Below, piece by piece: positions 1 through 9,812 of a stretch of 64,000 bases of DNA. Below the pieces are notes generated by a model. The model did not search any database, was not told the origin of the DNA, and saw nothing but the letters and a program-made list of their open reading frames with translations. The position numbers and the translations under genes were made by a program. The stretch comes from Verrucomicrobiales bacterium (lineage in GTDB: Bacteria > Verrucomicrobiota > Verrucomicrobiia > Verrucomicrobiales > DEV007): the NCBI GenBank assembly GCA_029212615.1, contig JARGPJ010000001.1, positions 434,001 to 498,000 on the forward strand. The letters run 5' to 3'. The number at the start of each line of letters is the position of its first letter. Within the stretch, counting starts at the first letter, position 1.

Positions 1-64
1 TGTGCCAGCGACTCGTTACTTTCGAAGAACAGTCCATCTAGTTCACCTCAATGAAATTCATACC

Positions 65-967
65 ATGGCATATATAGAACTGAACAATGTCTCAGTAGGG
101 TTCGGATCAGGAACAAACCGTTCCGAAGTCCTAACCGATATTAATCTCCACATGGAGAAGGGTGAATTCGTCGCCATTCTGGGATATTCAGGCACAGGCA
201 AATCAACGATCATGAACCTGATCGCCGGACTCGTAAAACCGGATAAAGGGGAAGTGCTCGTTGATGGAAAAAAGGTCGCAGGACCGGGCCCCGATCGCGG
301 CCTCGTTTTCCAAAATTATTCACTACTTCCGTGGTTTGACGTCTATACAAACGTCGGACTCGCCGTCAATGAAGTCTACCCGGATAAGTCTTCGAAAACG
401 AAGGACATGCTCATTCGCGAAGCGATTGACAGAGTCAACCTGACCGATGCCATTCACAAAAAGCCGGGCGAACTCTCCGGAGGGATGCGCCAGCGGAACT
501 CGGTCGCAAGAACCCTCTCAATGAACCCTGAGGTGCTCTTGTTAGATGAACCGTTGAGCGCCCTTGACGCCCTCACTCGTTCCGTCATTCAGGACGAGAT
601 CCTGAAGATTTGGAAGGAACTGGGGCAGACCATCATCCTCATCACCAATGACGTGGATGAAGGCCTCTACATGGCCGACCGGATCATTCCTCTCAGCGTA
701 GGGCCGCCTGCAACCTTTGGCCCCGAGACCATCGTTCAAAAAGAAAGACCTCGCGACCGTAGAGCAATCACTACCGGGTCCGAGTATCACCCTCTGCGAC
801 AAGAAGTCATCGAATTCCTCCTCGGAGAGAAGGAAAAAGAACGCGCCGGCTCAGAAAGCAAAGCCGTCTCGCTTCCTAACATCAGCCCAATGGACATCAG
901 CCGGCACAAGCCAAGCTGGTTCCTCGGACTTCGACCCAAAGCTAGAAAAGCCATCAACGCCGCGTGA
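65..967 (+). CDS. Nitrate-type ABC transporter ATP-binding protein, degenerate H-loop
   Basis: ATPase subunit of a nitrate/sulfonate-type ABC importer, acting on the cytoplasmic face of the membrane. Visible motifs are Walker A (GYSGTGKST), signature LSGGMRQR and Walker B (EVLLLDEP). The switch-loop position reads TNDVDEG, so the usual His is Asn at residue 195. A tail of about 60 residues beyond the ATPase core is basic and proline-rich. The reading frame is open to the window edge from position 2; ATG 65 is chosen because the protein from there (MAYIELNN) begins exactly where ABC ATPases do. It lies 3 bp before a second, complete ATPase, so the two probably form a heterodimer. The nitrate assignment comes from the reductases downstream; the permease and binding protein would be upstream, outside the window. 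Family certain, substrate inferred. Confidence 0.85.
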   Translation: MAYIELNNVSVGFGSGTNRSEVLTDINLHMEKGEFVAILGYSGTGKSTIMNLIAGLVKPDKGEVLVDGKKVAGPGPDRGLVFQNYSLLPWFDVYTNVGLAVNEVYPDKSSKTKDMLIREAIDRVNLTDAIHKKPGELSGGMRQRNSVARTLSMNPEVLLLDEPLSALDALTRSVIQDEILKIWKELGQTIILITNDVDEGLYMADRIIPLSVGPPATFGPETIVQKERPRDRRAITTGSEYHPLRQEVIEFLLGEKEKERAGSESKAVSLPNISPMDISRHKPSWFLGLRPKARKAINAA

Positions 968-970
968 ATT

Positions 971-1762
971 ATGTCCTATTTCGAAGCCATTAACCTAGGT
1001 AAAACCTACAAGACGCCCTCCGGGGACGCCGTCATTGTAGAAGGGTTTGACCTCAAGATGAAGAAGGGTGAATTCGTCTGTGTCCTCGGTCATTCAGGGT
1101 GCGGAAAATCGACGGTGCTCTCGATGGTCGCCGGATTGAACGATATCAGTAACGGCAGCGTTCTCCTCGACCACCGGGAAATCGAGGGAGCCGGTCCCGA
1201 CCGGGGCGTCGTTTTCCAATCCCCCTGCCTCCTGCCCTGGATGACCACCCGGGATAATGTCATGCTGGGCGTTGAACAAGTCTACTATCATGCGACCACG
1301 GAAGAACGGCACAGAATCGTTGATTACTACCTCGCTGCAGTCGGACTAACCGAAGCAGCTGACAAGCGCCCTGCCGAACTCTCGGGAGGGATGCGCCAGC
1401 GAGTTGGCCTAGCCCGCGCTTTTGCCTTGAACCCCAAAATGTTGCTCCTGGATGAGCCGTTCGGCATGCTCGACAAACTCACCAAGTTCGAGCTCCAGCA
1501 AGTCCTCATTGATCTTTGGAATCGGGAACGACTTACGGCAATGATGATCACTCACGATGTCGATGAAGCCATCTACCTCGCCGACAGAATCGTCATGATG
1601 ACAAACGGTCCCGCCGCCCGTGTTGGAGAAATCGTGACGATCGACTTCGAACGTCCCCGTGATCGTCGCGACATCATGGCAGATCTCAAGTACCTCGAAT
1701 ACCGGGAACAGCTCATCAGCTTTCTTGAAGAACGTGTCTACCTACTGGACAAAGCCGCCTAA
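971..1762 (+). CDS. Nitrate-type ABC transporter ATP-binding protein (second subunit)
   Basis: Second ABC ATPase, 263 residues, of the NrtD/SsuB/TauB group. It has a complete set of motifs: Walker A (GHSGCGKST), LSGGMRQR signature, Walker B (MLLLDEP) and a normal switch loop (THDVDEA). It starts 3 bp after the preceding ATPase and is clearly its paralogue, so the pair probably works as a heterodimer with one canonical and one impaired ATP site. A flavoprotein and nitrite/nitrate reductases follow on the same strand, which makes nitrate (or nitrite) the likely substrate; sulfonate or cyanate cannot be excluded from this sequence alone. Confidence 0.88.
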   Translation: MSYFEAINLGKTYKTPSGDAVIVEGFDLKMKKGEFVCVLGHSGCGKSTVLSMVAGLNDISNGSVLLDHREIEGAGPDRGVVFQSPCLLPWMTTRDNVMLGVEQVYYHATTEERHRIVDYYLAAVGLTEAADKRPAELSGGMRQRVGLARAFALNPKMLLLDEPFGMLDKLTKFELQQVLIDLWNRERLTAMMITHDVDEAIYLADRIVMMTNGPAARVGEIVTIDFERPRDRRDIMADLKYLEYREQLISFLEERVYLLDKAA

Positions 1763-1775
1763 CCGACAAGCTGTG

Positions 1776-3533
1776 ATGAAAGCCCTGCCATCCATTCCAC
1801 CCTCATCGCCATTTTCCGAAGACCAGCGCCTCTGGCTCAACGGATACATTGCCGGTATGATCTCAGAAGCGGAGGATTCTCCGCCGCTTTCGAGCACTCC
1901 GAAAGTCCGCGTTCCGGTGATGTATGCAAGCCAGTCCGGCAACAGTGAAGGTCTCGCTGAGAGCTTCGCCGGACAACTCTCAGAAGCCGGCTTTGATGCG
2001 CCCTGTGTCAGTACCGATGACTATACTGAAATTGATCTGACCTCTGAAGAGTTGCTCATTCTCGTCTCAAGCACCTGGGGAGAGGGCGATCCGCCAGACA
2101 GCGCCGTGGAGTTCTGGAACAACCTTCAATCGGATGACCACCCGCGTTTAGAGAACCTGAGCTTTGGCGTTCTCGCCCTAGGGGACAGTAACTATCTCGG
2201 ATTCTGCGCTCAGGGCAAGGCGTTCGACAAACGGCTGGAGGAGCTCGGCGCAACACGCATCATCGATCGTGCCGACTGCGATACTGACTTCGAAGAGATG
2301 GCCGAAGCCTGGTTTCAATCGGTTCGGGAATCGATCACCAAAGAGGAGGGAGAGCTCTCACCGGCTCCCGCAGCAAAAAGCACCCCGTCCACCGCAGTCG
2401 GGCCGAAATGGTCGAAGAAGAATCCCTTCCCTGCCCGGCTCCTCATGAACCGTCGCCTCAACAGCGAAGATTCCCCCCGCGACACCCGACACTTTGAGAT
2501 CGAGCTTACCGGTTCAGGCCTCAGCTACGAAGTCGGTGACGTGATTGGACTCTACGGGCATAATCACCCCCAGGCCGTCGACGAGCTCACCGCAATGCTT
2601 GCTTTTGATGGTCACGGCACGGTCTGCCTGCCCGACGGTGAACCTCTTTCTCTGCGCGAGGCATTGATCGAACGCTACGATATTCGAACGGTGAATCGCC
2701 CCCTCCTTGAAGCATGGTCGCAAGTATCAGAATCGGAGAAACTCGGAAATCTGCTTGCAGATGAGTCAGATCCCTCTGCTATATCCGACTACTTGCGGGG
2801 GCGCGAGATTATCGACCTCGTCGCTGAACATCGGCCGCGTTTTTCTGATCCCCTCGATTTCCTTGCCCTGCTTCGCAAACTCAGTCCACGACTCTACTCA
2901 ATTTCGTCGAGTCCAAAAGCACATCCTGACGAAGTACACCTCACGATTGCCCGAGTCAGTTACGAAGCCCATGGCCGCCGTCGCTTCGGGGTCTGTTCAA
3001 CCTACCTCTCAGATCGTGTTTACCCCGAAGGAGAGCTCAAAGTATTCCTTCAAGAAGCCAAACATTTTAAGCTCCCGTCGAATCCCGACACCCCGATTAT
3101 CATGGTTGGGCCGGGCACCGGAATCGCCCCTTTTCGAGCCTTCCTTGAGGAAAGGGAGGCGACCAATGCTTCTGGACTCAATTGGCTCTTCTTCGGAAAT
3201 CCCCATGAATCGAAAGATTTCCTCTACCGCGACCAACTCGAAGAGATGCAGCGCACCGGCGTCCTAACTCGCCTCGAGACCGCCTGGTCACGGGATCAGG
3301 AGGAGAAAATCTATGTCCAACACCGCATGATCGAATCCGGATCAGAACTTTGGAAATGGCTCGAAGAAGGAGCGCACTTCTACGTTTGCGGCGATGCCAA
3401 ACGCATGGCCAAAGACGTCGATGATGCCCTTCATGCCATCGTCACCCAACACGGGGGAAAATCCGCAACCGAAGCTGCCAGCTATCTTTCAGTGATGAAA
3501 AAGGAGAAGCGATATCAGCGTGATGTCTACTGA
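1776..3533 (+). CDS. CysJ-like NADPH flavoprotein of the nitrate assimilation operon
   Basis: 585-residue diflavin reductase resembling the sulfite reductase flavoprotein alpha subunit. Order: an N-terminal 28-residue docking-like segment, an FMN flavodoxin domain (phosphate loop ASQSGNSEG near residue 50, then SSTWGEGDPP), a FAD domain (RLYSISSSP and GVCSTYL), and an NADPH domain (GPGTGIAPFRAF, then YVCGDAKRMA near the C-terminus). It would move electrons from NADPH through FAD and FMN to a partner. It lies between the nitrate ABC ATPases and a nitrite reductase, so its partner is probably that enzyme or the nitrate reductase and not a sulfite reductase. ATG 1776 is chosen because residues 14-28 from there align position for position with the nitrite reductase N-terminus. 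Cofactors are read from motifs; the partner is inferred. Confidence 0.85.
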   Translation: MKALPSIPPSSPFSEDQRLWLNGYIAGMISEAEDSPPLSSTPKVRVPVMYASQSGNSEGLAESFAGQLSEAGFDAPCVSTDDYTEIDLTSEELLILVSSTWGEGDPPDSAVEFWNNLQSDDHPRLENLSFGVLALGDSNYLGFCAQGKAFDKRLEELGATRIIDRADCDTDFEEMAEAWFQSVRESITKEEGELSPAPAAKSTPSTAVGPKWSKKNPFPARLLMNRRLNSEDSPRDTRHFEIELTGSGLSYEVGDVIGLYGHNHPQAVDELTAMLAFDGHGTVCLPDGEPLSLREALIERYDIRTVNRPLLEAWSQVSESEKLGNLLADESDPSAISDYLRGREIIDLVAEHRPRFSDPLDFLALLRKLSPRLYSISSSPKAHPDEVHLTIARVSYEAHGRRRFGVCSTYLSDRVYPEGELKVFLQEAKHFKLPSNPDTPIIMVGPGTGIAPFRAFLEEREATNASGLNWLFFGNPHESKDFLYRDQLEEMQRTGVLTRLETAWSRDQEEKIYVQHRMIESGSELWKWLEEGAHFYVCGDAKRMAKDVDDALHAIVTQHGGKSATEAASYLSVMKKEKRYQRDVY

Positions 3534-3658
3534 GTCACAAACATGAACACCCATGAGTCACGCTCATTCCGGCGATCAAATTTTTTCCACCACGTGAGCC
3601 CGTTACAAACACCCGGCGGCACAGCCACTGCTTTTTTAAACTACGCCCTCTCCCATTC

Positions 3659-5380
3659 ATGAGTATCCTTCCCAAAACAGTCGCCGGCACTCCGATTTCT
3701 TCGGAACAGGAACAATATCTCGATGGATTCTTCGCCGGAATGAAAAACCGGGGACTGAGCTTCTCTGACGCTGCCCCCGAAGACGGCCCGAAGCCAAAGA
3801 GGAAACTTACGGTGGAAGAGCAAATCAAACAGGATCTAAACCCCTTTGATGCTCTCCCTGAGCTTCGCGCCAAAGCGAAGACGAACACCGCACCGGAGAA
3901 AGAGGACATCTTCCGTTTTAAATGGAACGGGCTCTTCTGGCTTGCTCCGGTTCACGAGGGGTACATGTGTCGCCTTCGTATTCCCGGCGGAGAGATTACG
4001 ACAGATCAGTTGCGTGAACTAGCCTCCATTGCAGATGACATCGCGAGCGGATACCTCCAACTCACGACGCGTAACAATCTTCAACTACGTATCATCCAAC
4101 CAAAAGACACGCTCGAACTACTCCAGCGGGTGGAAGCCTGCGGACTGAAGTCACGCGGATCAGGAGCCGATAACTTGAGGAACTTCACCTCGAACCCCGC
4201 CTCCGGTCTCGACCCTTATGAACTCATCGACGTGCTCCCTTACATTCACGATCTTGCTCATATGGTACAGAACTCCGCCGAGTTTTATGACTTGCCCCGA
4301 AAATTCAATATTTCCTACGACAACGGCGGATTAATCGGCGTCGCAGAAGACACCAACGACATTGGAATGCGCGCCGTAAAGATGGACGGAAAAGTATATT
4401 TTCGCATCCTGTTAGGTGGCGTGACCGGACATAAGGAGTTCGCCGAAGATTGCGGATTTCTATGTAAACCTGAAGACTCCGTCGATGTCTGCGCAGCCCT
4501 CACCCGTGTCTGGATGCAGAATGGAAGTCGTGCGAGCCGCAGCAAATCGAGGATGATTTACCTGATCAAAGAATGGGGGTATAAAAAATACATAGAAGAA
4601 GCTCAGAAGCTGCTCGGATTCGATTTAATCCCGCTCGACGAGAGCAAACTTGAGGTTATCGAGAAACCCCGGAAGCCGCACCCTCAGATTGGGGCATACC
4701 CACAAAAGCAACAAGGACTCAATTACCTGGGCATCTATGTTCCCGTCGGCAACATGCCCACGGAAGACGCCCGTGCCATCGCGGAGATCGCTGACGAATT
4801 CGGGAACGGAGAGCTTCGCCTCACCATTTTTCAAAACCTTCTCATTCCGAATATTCCGGACGAAAAACTGGATGCTGCCAGGACCGCACTCACTGCCGCC
4901 GGTATCGGATATGAAGCCAGCTACATTCGTGGCGGAGCCGCCGCTTGCACCGGAAGCCGCTACTGCAAATACGCGAGCGCTGACACCAAGGGAAACACCA
5001 TGTCTCTGATCGATTACCTCGAGTCAAAAATGACTCTCGATCAACCCATTAACATCCACACCACGGGCTGCCCGCACTCATGCGCTCAGCACTACATCGG
5101 CGACCTCGGGCTACTCGCCTGCAAAGTCAAAGTGGATGACCAGCCGGATCCTGTCGAAGGCTACCACGTCTTTGTAGGAGGAGGATTCGGAGCCGGGAAA
5201 AAGAAACTCGGGCGTCAACTTTGGAAAAGTGTTCCGGCCGGCCCCGCACTCAACGAGAAAGTGGAAGCCCTACTCAAAGCCTACCTCGAGAAACGGGAGA
5301 ACAACGAAAACTTCCAATCTTTCACGACACGTCATTCAGTTGAAGAACTCGACGCTCTCGCCTCCCCTGTTACCGCATGA
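3659..5380 (+). CDS. nirA: Assimilatory nitrite reductase (siroheme, [4Fe-4S])
   Basis: 573-residue siroheme/iron-sulfur reductase catalysing six-electron reduction of nitrite to ammonium in the cytoplasm. The ligand cysteines are C430, C436, C471 and C475 (C-x5-C and C-x3-C spacing, in ACTGSRYCK and GCPHSC). Substrate-pocket residues are Arg105, Arg138, Arg174 and the RKFN motif at 214-217; Asn at the last position is typical of nitrite reductases, where sulfite reductases have Lys, so NirA is preferred to CysI. It follows the flavoprotein by 125 bp and overlaps the next gene by 4 bp (ATGA). Its first 28 residues share a motif with the flavoprotein, suggesting a common docking element. Confidence in family is high; sulfite activity cannot be ruled out. 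Confidence 0.92.
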   Translation: MSILPKTVAGTPISSEQEQYLDGFFAGMKNRGLSFSDAAPEDGPKPKRKLTVEEQIKQDLNPFDALPELRAKAKTNTAPEKEDIFRFKWNGLFWLAPVHEGYMCRLRIPGGEITTDQLRELASIADDIASGYLQLTTRNNLQLRIIQPKDTLELLQRVEACGLKSRGSGADNLRNFTSNPASGLDPYELIDVLPYIHDLAHMVQNSAEFYDLPRKFNISYDNGGLIGVAEDTNDIGMRAVKMDGKVYFRILLGGVTGHKEFAEDCGFLCKPEDSVDVCAALTRVWMQNGSRASRSKSRMIYLIKEWGYKKYIEEAQKLLGFDLIPLDESKLEVIEKPRKPHPQIGAYPQKQQGLNYLGIYVPVGNMPTEDARAIAEIADEFGNGELRLTIFQNLLIPNIPDEKLDAARTALTAAGIGYEASYIRGGAAACTGSRYCKYASADTKGNTMSLIDYLESKMTLDQPINIHTTGCPHSCAQHYIGDLGLLACKVKVDDQPDPVEGYHVFVGGGFGAGKKKLGRQLWKSVPAGPALNEKVEALLKAYLEKRENNENFQSFTTRHSVEELDALASPVTA

Positions 5381-6912
5381 GTCTAGCCCCTTCGAGAAAC
5401 CTGATCGACGAACTGTTGGAAGACCAGCAGTCACTCAACGCCGTCGAACGCTTCTCTCAGGCCCACCGGAATACCACCACTCCGGCTCTGGAATCTCACT
5501 ACCGGAGCCTCATCCCGCTCAGTAAACCCGGAGCAGGAGAACAATACAGCTTCGAAGTCGATCTCGACGCCTGCAGCGGATGCAAAGCCTGCGTCACGGC
5601 CTGCCACAGCCTCAACGGACTCGACGACGGTGAATCCTGGCGCGACGTCGGGGCGCTGATCACTCCCGCGATTCCCGAAGCCGCGCAACAAACAGTAACG
5701 ACCGCCTGCCATCACTGCAGCGACCCCGCCTGCGCCAACGGGTGTCCCACGCTCGCCTACGAGAAGGACGACGAAACAGGCATTGTCAGGCATCTCGATG
5801 ATCAGTGCATTGGGTGCCAGTATTGCACCATGACATGTCCCTACGACGTACCGAAATACAACGACCGTCTTGGTATTGTCCGGAAGTGTGACATGTGTCA
5901 GTCACGACTCAAAGAGGGCGAAGCCCCCGCTTGCGTCCAGGCCTGTCCGAGTGAGGCCATTCGCATTCGCATCGTCCCGGTTGAGGTGATTCACAATCGA
6001 GCAGATAAGGGCAACACTCTCGTTCCCGGCGCGGCTCCCTCCACGATCACAAAACCCTCGACGACTTTTCTCAATCTTCGACAATCGGAAAACTCAGCCA
6101 CTGTCTCCGCCGACGAGGGCAACCTCACTCCGGCACACGCCCACCTTCCCCTGGTGATCATGCTAGTGTTGACACAAGTCGCCGCAGGAGTTCTTCTCTT
6201 CGATGTCATCACGAGAATCACTTCGGGAGAAGCAGGCAGTCCCGGTAAATGGCACGCCATTCTCGGAGCAGGTCTCGCGATGGCAGGATTGATCGCCGCC
6301 ACCCTTCACCTCGGTCGCCCCCTTCAGGCGTGGAAGAGTTTTCTGGGATGGAGAAAGTCATGGCTCAGCCGCGAGATCCTCGTCTTCGGAGTCTGGTCAG
6401 GTGCCGCCTTTGCCTATGTCGCAACGCTCTGGCTCGACCTGCCTGCCTTCATCGAAAACGGAGTCGCTCTTGGCGCTGCATTGAGCGGCCTTTCCGGCGT
6501 CTTCTGCTCAGTTATGGTTTATGTTTTCACGAAGCGCCCCTTCTGGAGCCTGTCTCAAACAGGAACCCGATTCGGACTCACCCTCGTCGCCGCAGGCAGC
6601 AGCTTCACTTTTCCCGCCCTCAGCCTCATTGCCCTTTCCGCGAAACTCGGATTTGAATTCTATCTTCGCAACGAAGCGCGTTCGCCTTTCCCACACTCCG
6701 CCAAAACCATCAACGGACCGCTGCGAAATCTATGGGAGAACCGGGTCATCTGCGGAATAGCTGCTCTCGCACTGATTGCGGGTTCGATCGCGGTTCCAGC
6801 ACTCGCTCTCCCCGGATTCATCACTTTAGTCGCCGGAGAACTTCTTGCGAGAGCGCTCTATTTCCAGGCGGTCAAAGAACCCAAAATGCCGGGCAACATC
6901 ACAGGATCATGA
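5377..6912 (+). CDS. DmsB-DmsC-like fusion: polyferredoxin plus membrane anchor for nitrate reductase
   Basis: 511-residue fusion of a four-cluster ferredoxin and a membrane quinol-oxidizing subunit. Residues about 60-210 carry the Cys motifs of DmsB/NrfC-type electron-transfer subunits ([32 protein letters not shown]). Residues about 250-505 form roughly eight hydrophobic segments resembling DmsC/NrfD-type anchors. No Tat or Sec signal is visible, so the iron-sulfur part should face the cytoplasm. It overlaps nirA by 4 bp and the nitrate reductase by 4 bp, so translation is coupled. The probable role is to carry electrons from quinol to the soluble nitrate reductase, which is unusual because most assimilatory enzymes use ferredoxin or NAD(P)H. 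Function is inferred from architecture and position. Confidence 0.85.
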   Translation: MSLAPSRNLIDELLEDQQSLNAVERFSQAHRNTTTPALESHYRSLIPLSKPGAGEQYSFEVDLDACSGCKACVTACHSLNGLDDGESWRDVGALITPAIPEAAQQTVTTACHHCSDPACANGCPTLAYEKDDETGIVRHLDDQCIGCQYCTMTCPYDVPKYNDRLGIVRKCDMCQSRLKEGEAPACVQACPSEAIRIRIVPVEVIHNRADKGNTLVPGAAPSTITKPSTTFLNLRQSENSATVSADEGNLTPAHAHLPLVIMLVLTQVAAGVLLFDVITRITSGEAGSPGKWHAILGAGLAMAGLIAATLHLGRPLQAWKSFLGWRKSWLSREILVFGVWSGAAFAYVATLWLDLPAFIENGVALGAALSGLSGVFCSVMVYVFTKRPFWSLSQTGTRFGLTLVAAGSSFTFPALSLIALSAKLGFEFYLRNEARSPFPHSAKTINGPLRNLWENRVICGIAALALIAGSIAVPALALPGFITLVAGELLARALYFQAVKEPKMPGNITGS

Positions 6913-9128
6913 GCACCTTTACCCGCGCCAACGAAGAAATTCAAAAACGCATCCGGGCCTTTTCCGGGCCTCTCACCGAATCACTCGTGCGCGAACCTGG
7001 AGCCTACGGTCTCGGGCAGGTACCCTCCTCGGTAGCCCCTGACGCTACCACTGCCATGGTATGCGGTTTTTGCGCGACAGGCTGTTCGCTGAACATTCAT
7101 CTTCGCCGCGGAGAAGCGACCAACCTCACCGCCAACTTTGACTACCCCGTGAACCGGGGAATGGCCTGTCCTAAAGGGTGGGAAGCGCTCGCTCCATTGG
7201 AGTCGGCGGAACGGGCAACGACACCAATGCTTCGCACGAAACGGAGTGACGCACCTCAGACAATCGATTGGCAAACCGCAGCCGAAACGTTTCGCGATCG
7301 CTTCAAGCCCATCATTGAGAAGCACGGCCCCGAATCAGTCGCTTTCCTCAGTACCGGTCAGATTTGCAGCGAAGAAATGGCTTTTCTCGGGTCATTCGCC
7401 AAGTTTGGAATGGGAGTCATTCACGGCGACGGCAACACCCGCCAGTGCATGGCCACCGCGGTGCGCGCTTACAAAGAATCATTCGGATTCGACGCGCCGC
7501 CCTACACTTACGAAGACTTTGAAGAATCCGACGTCATTGTCCTCGTCGGCTCTAACATGTGCATTGCCCACCCCATCATGTGGCAACGCGTTCTCCAGAA
7601 TACGCGAGATCCTGAGATCGTCGTGATCGACCCGAGGCGAACCGAAACAGCAATGCAAGCGACGCAGCACCTTGCGATCAAACCGAAATCGGACCTGACA
7701 TTCTTCTACGGCCTTGCTTACCTTCTCATTGAAAAAGGGCTACTCGACGAAGTTTTCATCAAGGAACACTGCGACGATTTCGAAACCTTCGAAGCACATG
7801 TCAAAGACTTCGACACCGCACGTGTCGCTGAAGAAAGCGGCATCGATGCGGAGGGCCTGAACGCACTTGCAGAGTTAATCGGCAGCGGAAAGCGCGTCTC
7901 CTTCTGGTGGACGATGGGAGTCAACCAAAGCTACGAAGCGACCCGCACCGCGCAGGCCATTATCAATCTTGCGCTCATGACCGGTAATATTGGAAAGCCC
8001 GGAACCGGAGCCAATTCCATCACCGGTCAGTGCAACGCGATGGGTTCCCGCCTTTTCAGCAACACGACCAATCTTCTCGGGGGGCACGATTTTGAAAAAG
8101 CTGCAGACCGGGAGAAAGTGGCAGAGATTCTTAAGATCCCTGTTGAGCGCATCCCCGATCAAAACAGTCTCCCCTACCACGCCATCATTGAAGGTGTCGA
8201 AAGCGGGGAAATTAAAGGCCTCTGGATCATCGCGACGAATCCCGCCCACTCATGGATCGGACGCGAAGACTTTTCCGCGGTTCTCAACAAGCTCGATTTT
8301 CTCGTCGTGCAGGACATGTATTCAACCACGGAAACGGCGGCCTGCGCCGATTTGATTCTTCCTGCTGCCGGATGGGGAGAAAAAGACGGAACCCTTATCA
8401 ATTCAGAACGTCGCATCGGAATTGTCAAAAAAGTCGCAAAGGCTCCGGGACAGGCCCTCGCCGACTTTTCCATCGTCAAACTGCTCGCCAACGTCTGGGG
8501 CTGTGGAGACTGGTTCAAACAATGGCAGAGCCCGGAGGCGGCCTTTAGAATCCTTCAGGAACTCAGTGAAGGGCAAGCTTGCGACATCAGTGGCATCGAC
8601 GGCTACCGCCAGATCGACGAAGAAGGTGGAGTCCAGTGGCCCTTTCCAAAAGGAACGACTGACACCGCAAAACAACGTCGCCTCTTTTCGGACGGACAGT
8701 TTTTCACTCCGAATCAAAAGGCCCGCTTCGTCTACGAGACGATCCAGAAAGATCCCGAACCGCCCTGCAACAATTACCCGATTCGCCTTCTCACCGGACG
8801 AGGCAGCTCCTCACAGTGGCACACCCAAACGCGAACCCGGCAGTCCGCTGTCCTTCGCAAACTCGGCCCAAAAGAAAACTACGTCGAAATTCATCCCGCA
8901 GACGCCGGAGCCCTCGGTATCAGTTCAGGTCAGATTATCTCAGTAGCCTCGCGTCGCGGTCGCATAGAGATCAAGGCTTTCGTCACTTCAACCGTTCAAA
9001 AGGGGACGGTTTTCATCCCCATGCACGAGGAAACAACAAACCAGCTCACCTTGCCGTCCTTTGACCCTCACTCCCATCAGCCCAACTATAAAAGCTGCGC
9101 CGTAAAGGTGACTCCGGTCAGTTTTTGA
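6909..9128 (+). CDS. nasA: Assimilatory nitrate reductase, molybdopterin catalytic subunit
   Basis: 739-residue molybdopterin oxidoreductase reducing nitrate to nitrite. An N-terminal [4Fe-4S] motif uses C52, C55, C59 and C87 (CGFCATGC, then CPKG). The Mo ligand is probably C180 in [13 protein letters not shown]-terminal molydopterin dinucleotide-binding domain includes [15 protein letters not shown]. There is no Tat signal, so the enzyme is cytosolic, as expected for assimilation, and no extra C-terminal [2Fe-2S] domain as in Klebsiella-type NasA, which fits the shorter NarB-like length. ATG 6909 overlaps the stop of the iron-sulfur/membrane gene (ATGA); longer in-frame starts run into that gene and are not needed. 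It closes the nitrate operon. A formate dehydrogenase is the main alternative, but the neighbours argue for nitrate. Confidence 0.9.
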   Translation: MSTFTRANEEIQKRIRAFSGPLTESLVREPGAYGLGQVPSSVAPDATTAMVCGFCATGCSLNIHLRRGEATNLTANFDYPVNRGMACPKGWEALAPLESAERATTPMLRTKRSDAPQTIDWQTAAETFRDRFKPIIEKHGPESVAFLSTGQICSEEMAFLGSFAKFGMGVIHGDGNTRQCMATAVRAYKESFGFDAPPYTYEDFEESDVIVLVGSNMCIAHPIMWQRVLQNTRDPEIVVIDPRRTETAMQATQHLAIKPKSDLTFFYGLAYLLIEKGLLDEVFIKEHCDDFETFEAHVKDFDTARVAEESGIDAEGLNALAELIGSGKRVSFWWTMGVNQSYEATRTAQAIINLALMTGNIGKPGTGANSITGQCNAMGSRLFSNTTNLLGGHDFEKAADREKVAEILKIPVERIPDQNSLPYHAIIEGVESGEIKGLWIIATNPAHSWIGREDFSAVLNKLDFLVVQDMYSTTETAACADLILPAAGWGEKDGTLINSERRIGIVKKVAKAPGQALADFSIVKLLANVWGCGDWFKQWQSPEAAFRILQELSEGQACDISGIDGYRQIDEEGGVQWPFPKGTTDTAKQRRLFSDGQFFTPNQKARFVYETIQKDPEPPCNNYPIRLLTGRGSSSQWHTQTRTRQSAVLRKLGPKENYVEIHPADAGALGISSGQIISVASRRGRIEIKAFVTSTVQKGTVFIPMHEETTNQLTLPSFDPHSHQPNYKSCAVKVTPVSF

Positions 9129-9154
9129 GGATGCGATCTTGATCCAGCTGCAGG

Positions 9155-9175
9155 ATGACGCAATGCTTGCGTCAT
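9155..9175. promoter_or_regulatory. Perfect 9-bp inverted repeat covering the start of the monooxygenase gene
   Basis: ATGACGCAA and TTGCGTCAT form a perfect 9-bp stem with a 3-nt loop (tgc). The right arm ends inside the ATG at 9174-9176, so in mRNA the hairpin would partly hide the start codon. No purine-rich ribosome site is visible between the nitrate reductase stop and this start. It could be an operator, a translational hairpin or a weak terminator for the nitrate operon (no U-run follows). Confidence 0.45.
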
Positions 9176-9536
9176 GACTCCCGAAAACACCGTCTCGATC
9201 CATCCCTATTTCAAGCCTCACGAAGGCAAACTCGATGAGTTCATTGCCGGAATGTCTGCGTTCATTGAGCGCACTTCCAGTGAGGAAGGGGTCCTCTTTT
9301 ATGGCTTCACCGTGAGCAATGACGGCATCGTCTTTTGTAGGGAGGCCTACGTTGGCGGAGAAGGAGCACTCGCCCACCTCGGTAACGTAGATGACCTCTT
9401 GAAGGCCGCCCTCGAAATCTCCGACCTCCTTCGTCTCGAGATTCACGGCCCCGCTACTGAACTCGATAAAATGCGCGAGCCGCTCGCCGAGCTACCTGTC
9501 GACTGGTTTGTGCTGGAAACCCAGCTCGTGAAGTAG
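9174..9536 (+). CDS. Antibiotic biosynthesis monooxygenase (ABM)-like protein
   Basis: 120-residue protein of the ABM/dimeric alpha-beta barrel type, similar in size to YgiN-like quinol monooxygenases. Features are an N-terminal strand with HPYFKPHEGKLDEF, a Ser-rich turn (RTSSEEGVLFYGFTV) and a central EAYVGGEGALAHL segment matching the family's E-x-Y-x5-A-x-H-pattern. No cofactor motif is expected because these enzymes act without cofactors. It lies 45 bp after the nitrate reductase gene and may be read from the same transcript, although the hairpin at the start suggests separate control. A role in quinone or redox stress is possible; the substrate is not predictable. Confidence 0.65.
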   Translation: MTPENTVSIHPYFKPHEGKLDEFIAGMSAFIERTSSEEGVLFYGFTVSNDGIVFCREAYVGGEGALAHLGNVDDLLKAALEISDLLRLEIHGPATELDKMREPLAELPVDWFVLETQLVK

Positions 9537-9812
9537 AATCTGTTTCTCTTTGTCCTCATTTCTGAGGTTTCAGGAGAAAGAACAGGAGTGCTCTCTCAAC
9601 AGCCTGCTATCCCGTCAACCTGCCGGAAACCCGGTCAGGACAGAGAGGTGGTGGCAAGATCAATGAGTCATCGCTTGAGATAACGCCAGCTTGAGAACAG
9701 CTGAAAACACGAATTTAGTGACACGCTTTACAAGGCCTGACTAAGGTGCGTCAGTTGTCCCGGGAGCCGGAGACTTCCACCATGCCATTCCCCCAACCTG
9801 ATCGAGTCCCTC
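9537..9812. other. Intergenic region upstream of the winged-helix regulator
   Basis: 276 bp without a supportable gene. It contains an imperfect hairpin at about 9619-9639 (CCTG-CCGG arm, AAAC-type loop, CCGGTCAGG arm) and a small one near 9558 (cctca-tttc-tgagg). No known riboswitch core is recognised on either strand. It presumably holds the promoter of the gene at 9813. Confidence 0.4.

Noticed and set aside
157..1110. Repeated DNA between the two ABC ATPase genes (GGGTGAATTCGTC at about 160 and 1067)
   Set aside because: It is explained by the homologous ATPase domain encoded by both genes, not by a mobile repeat.
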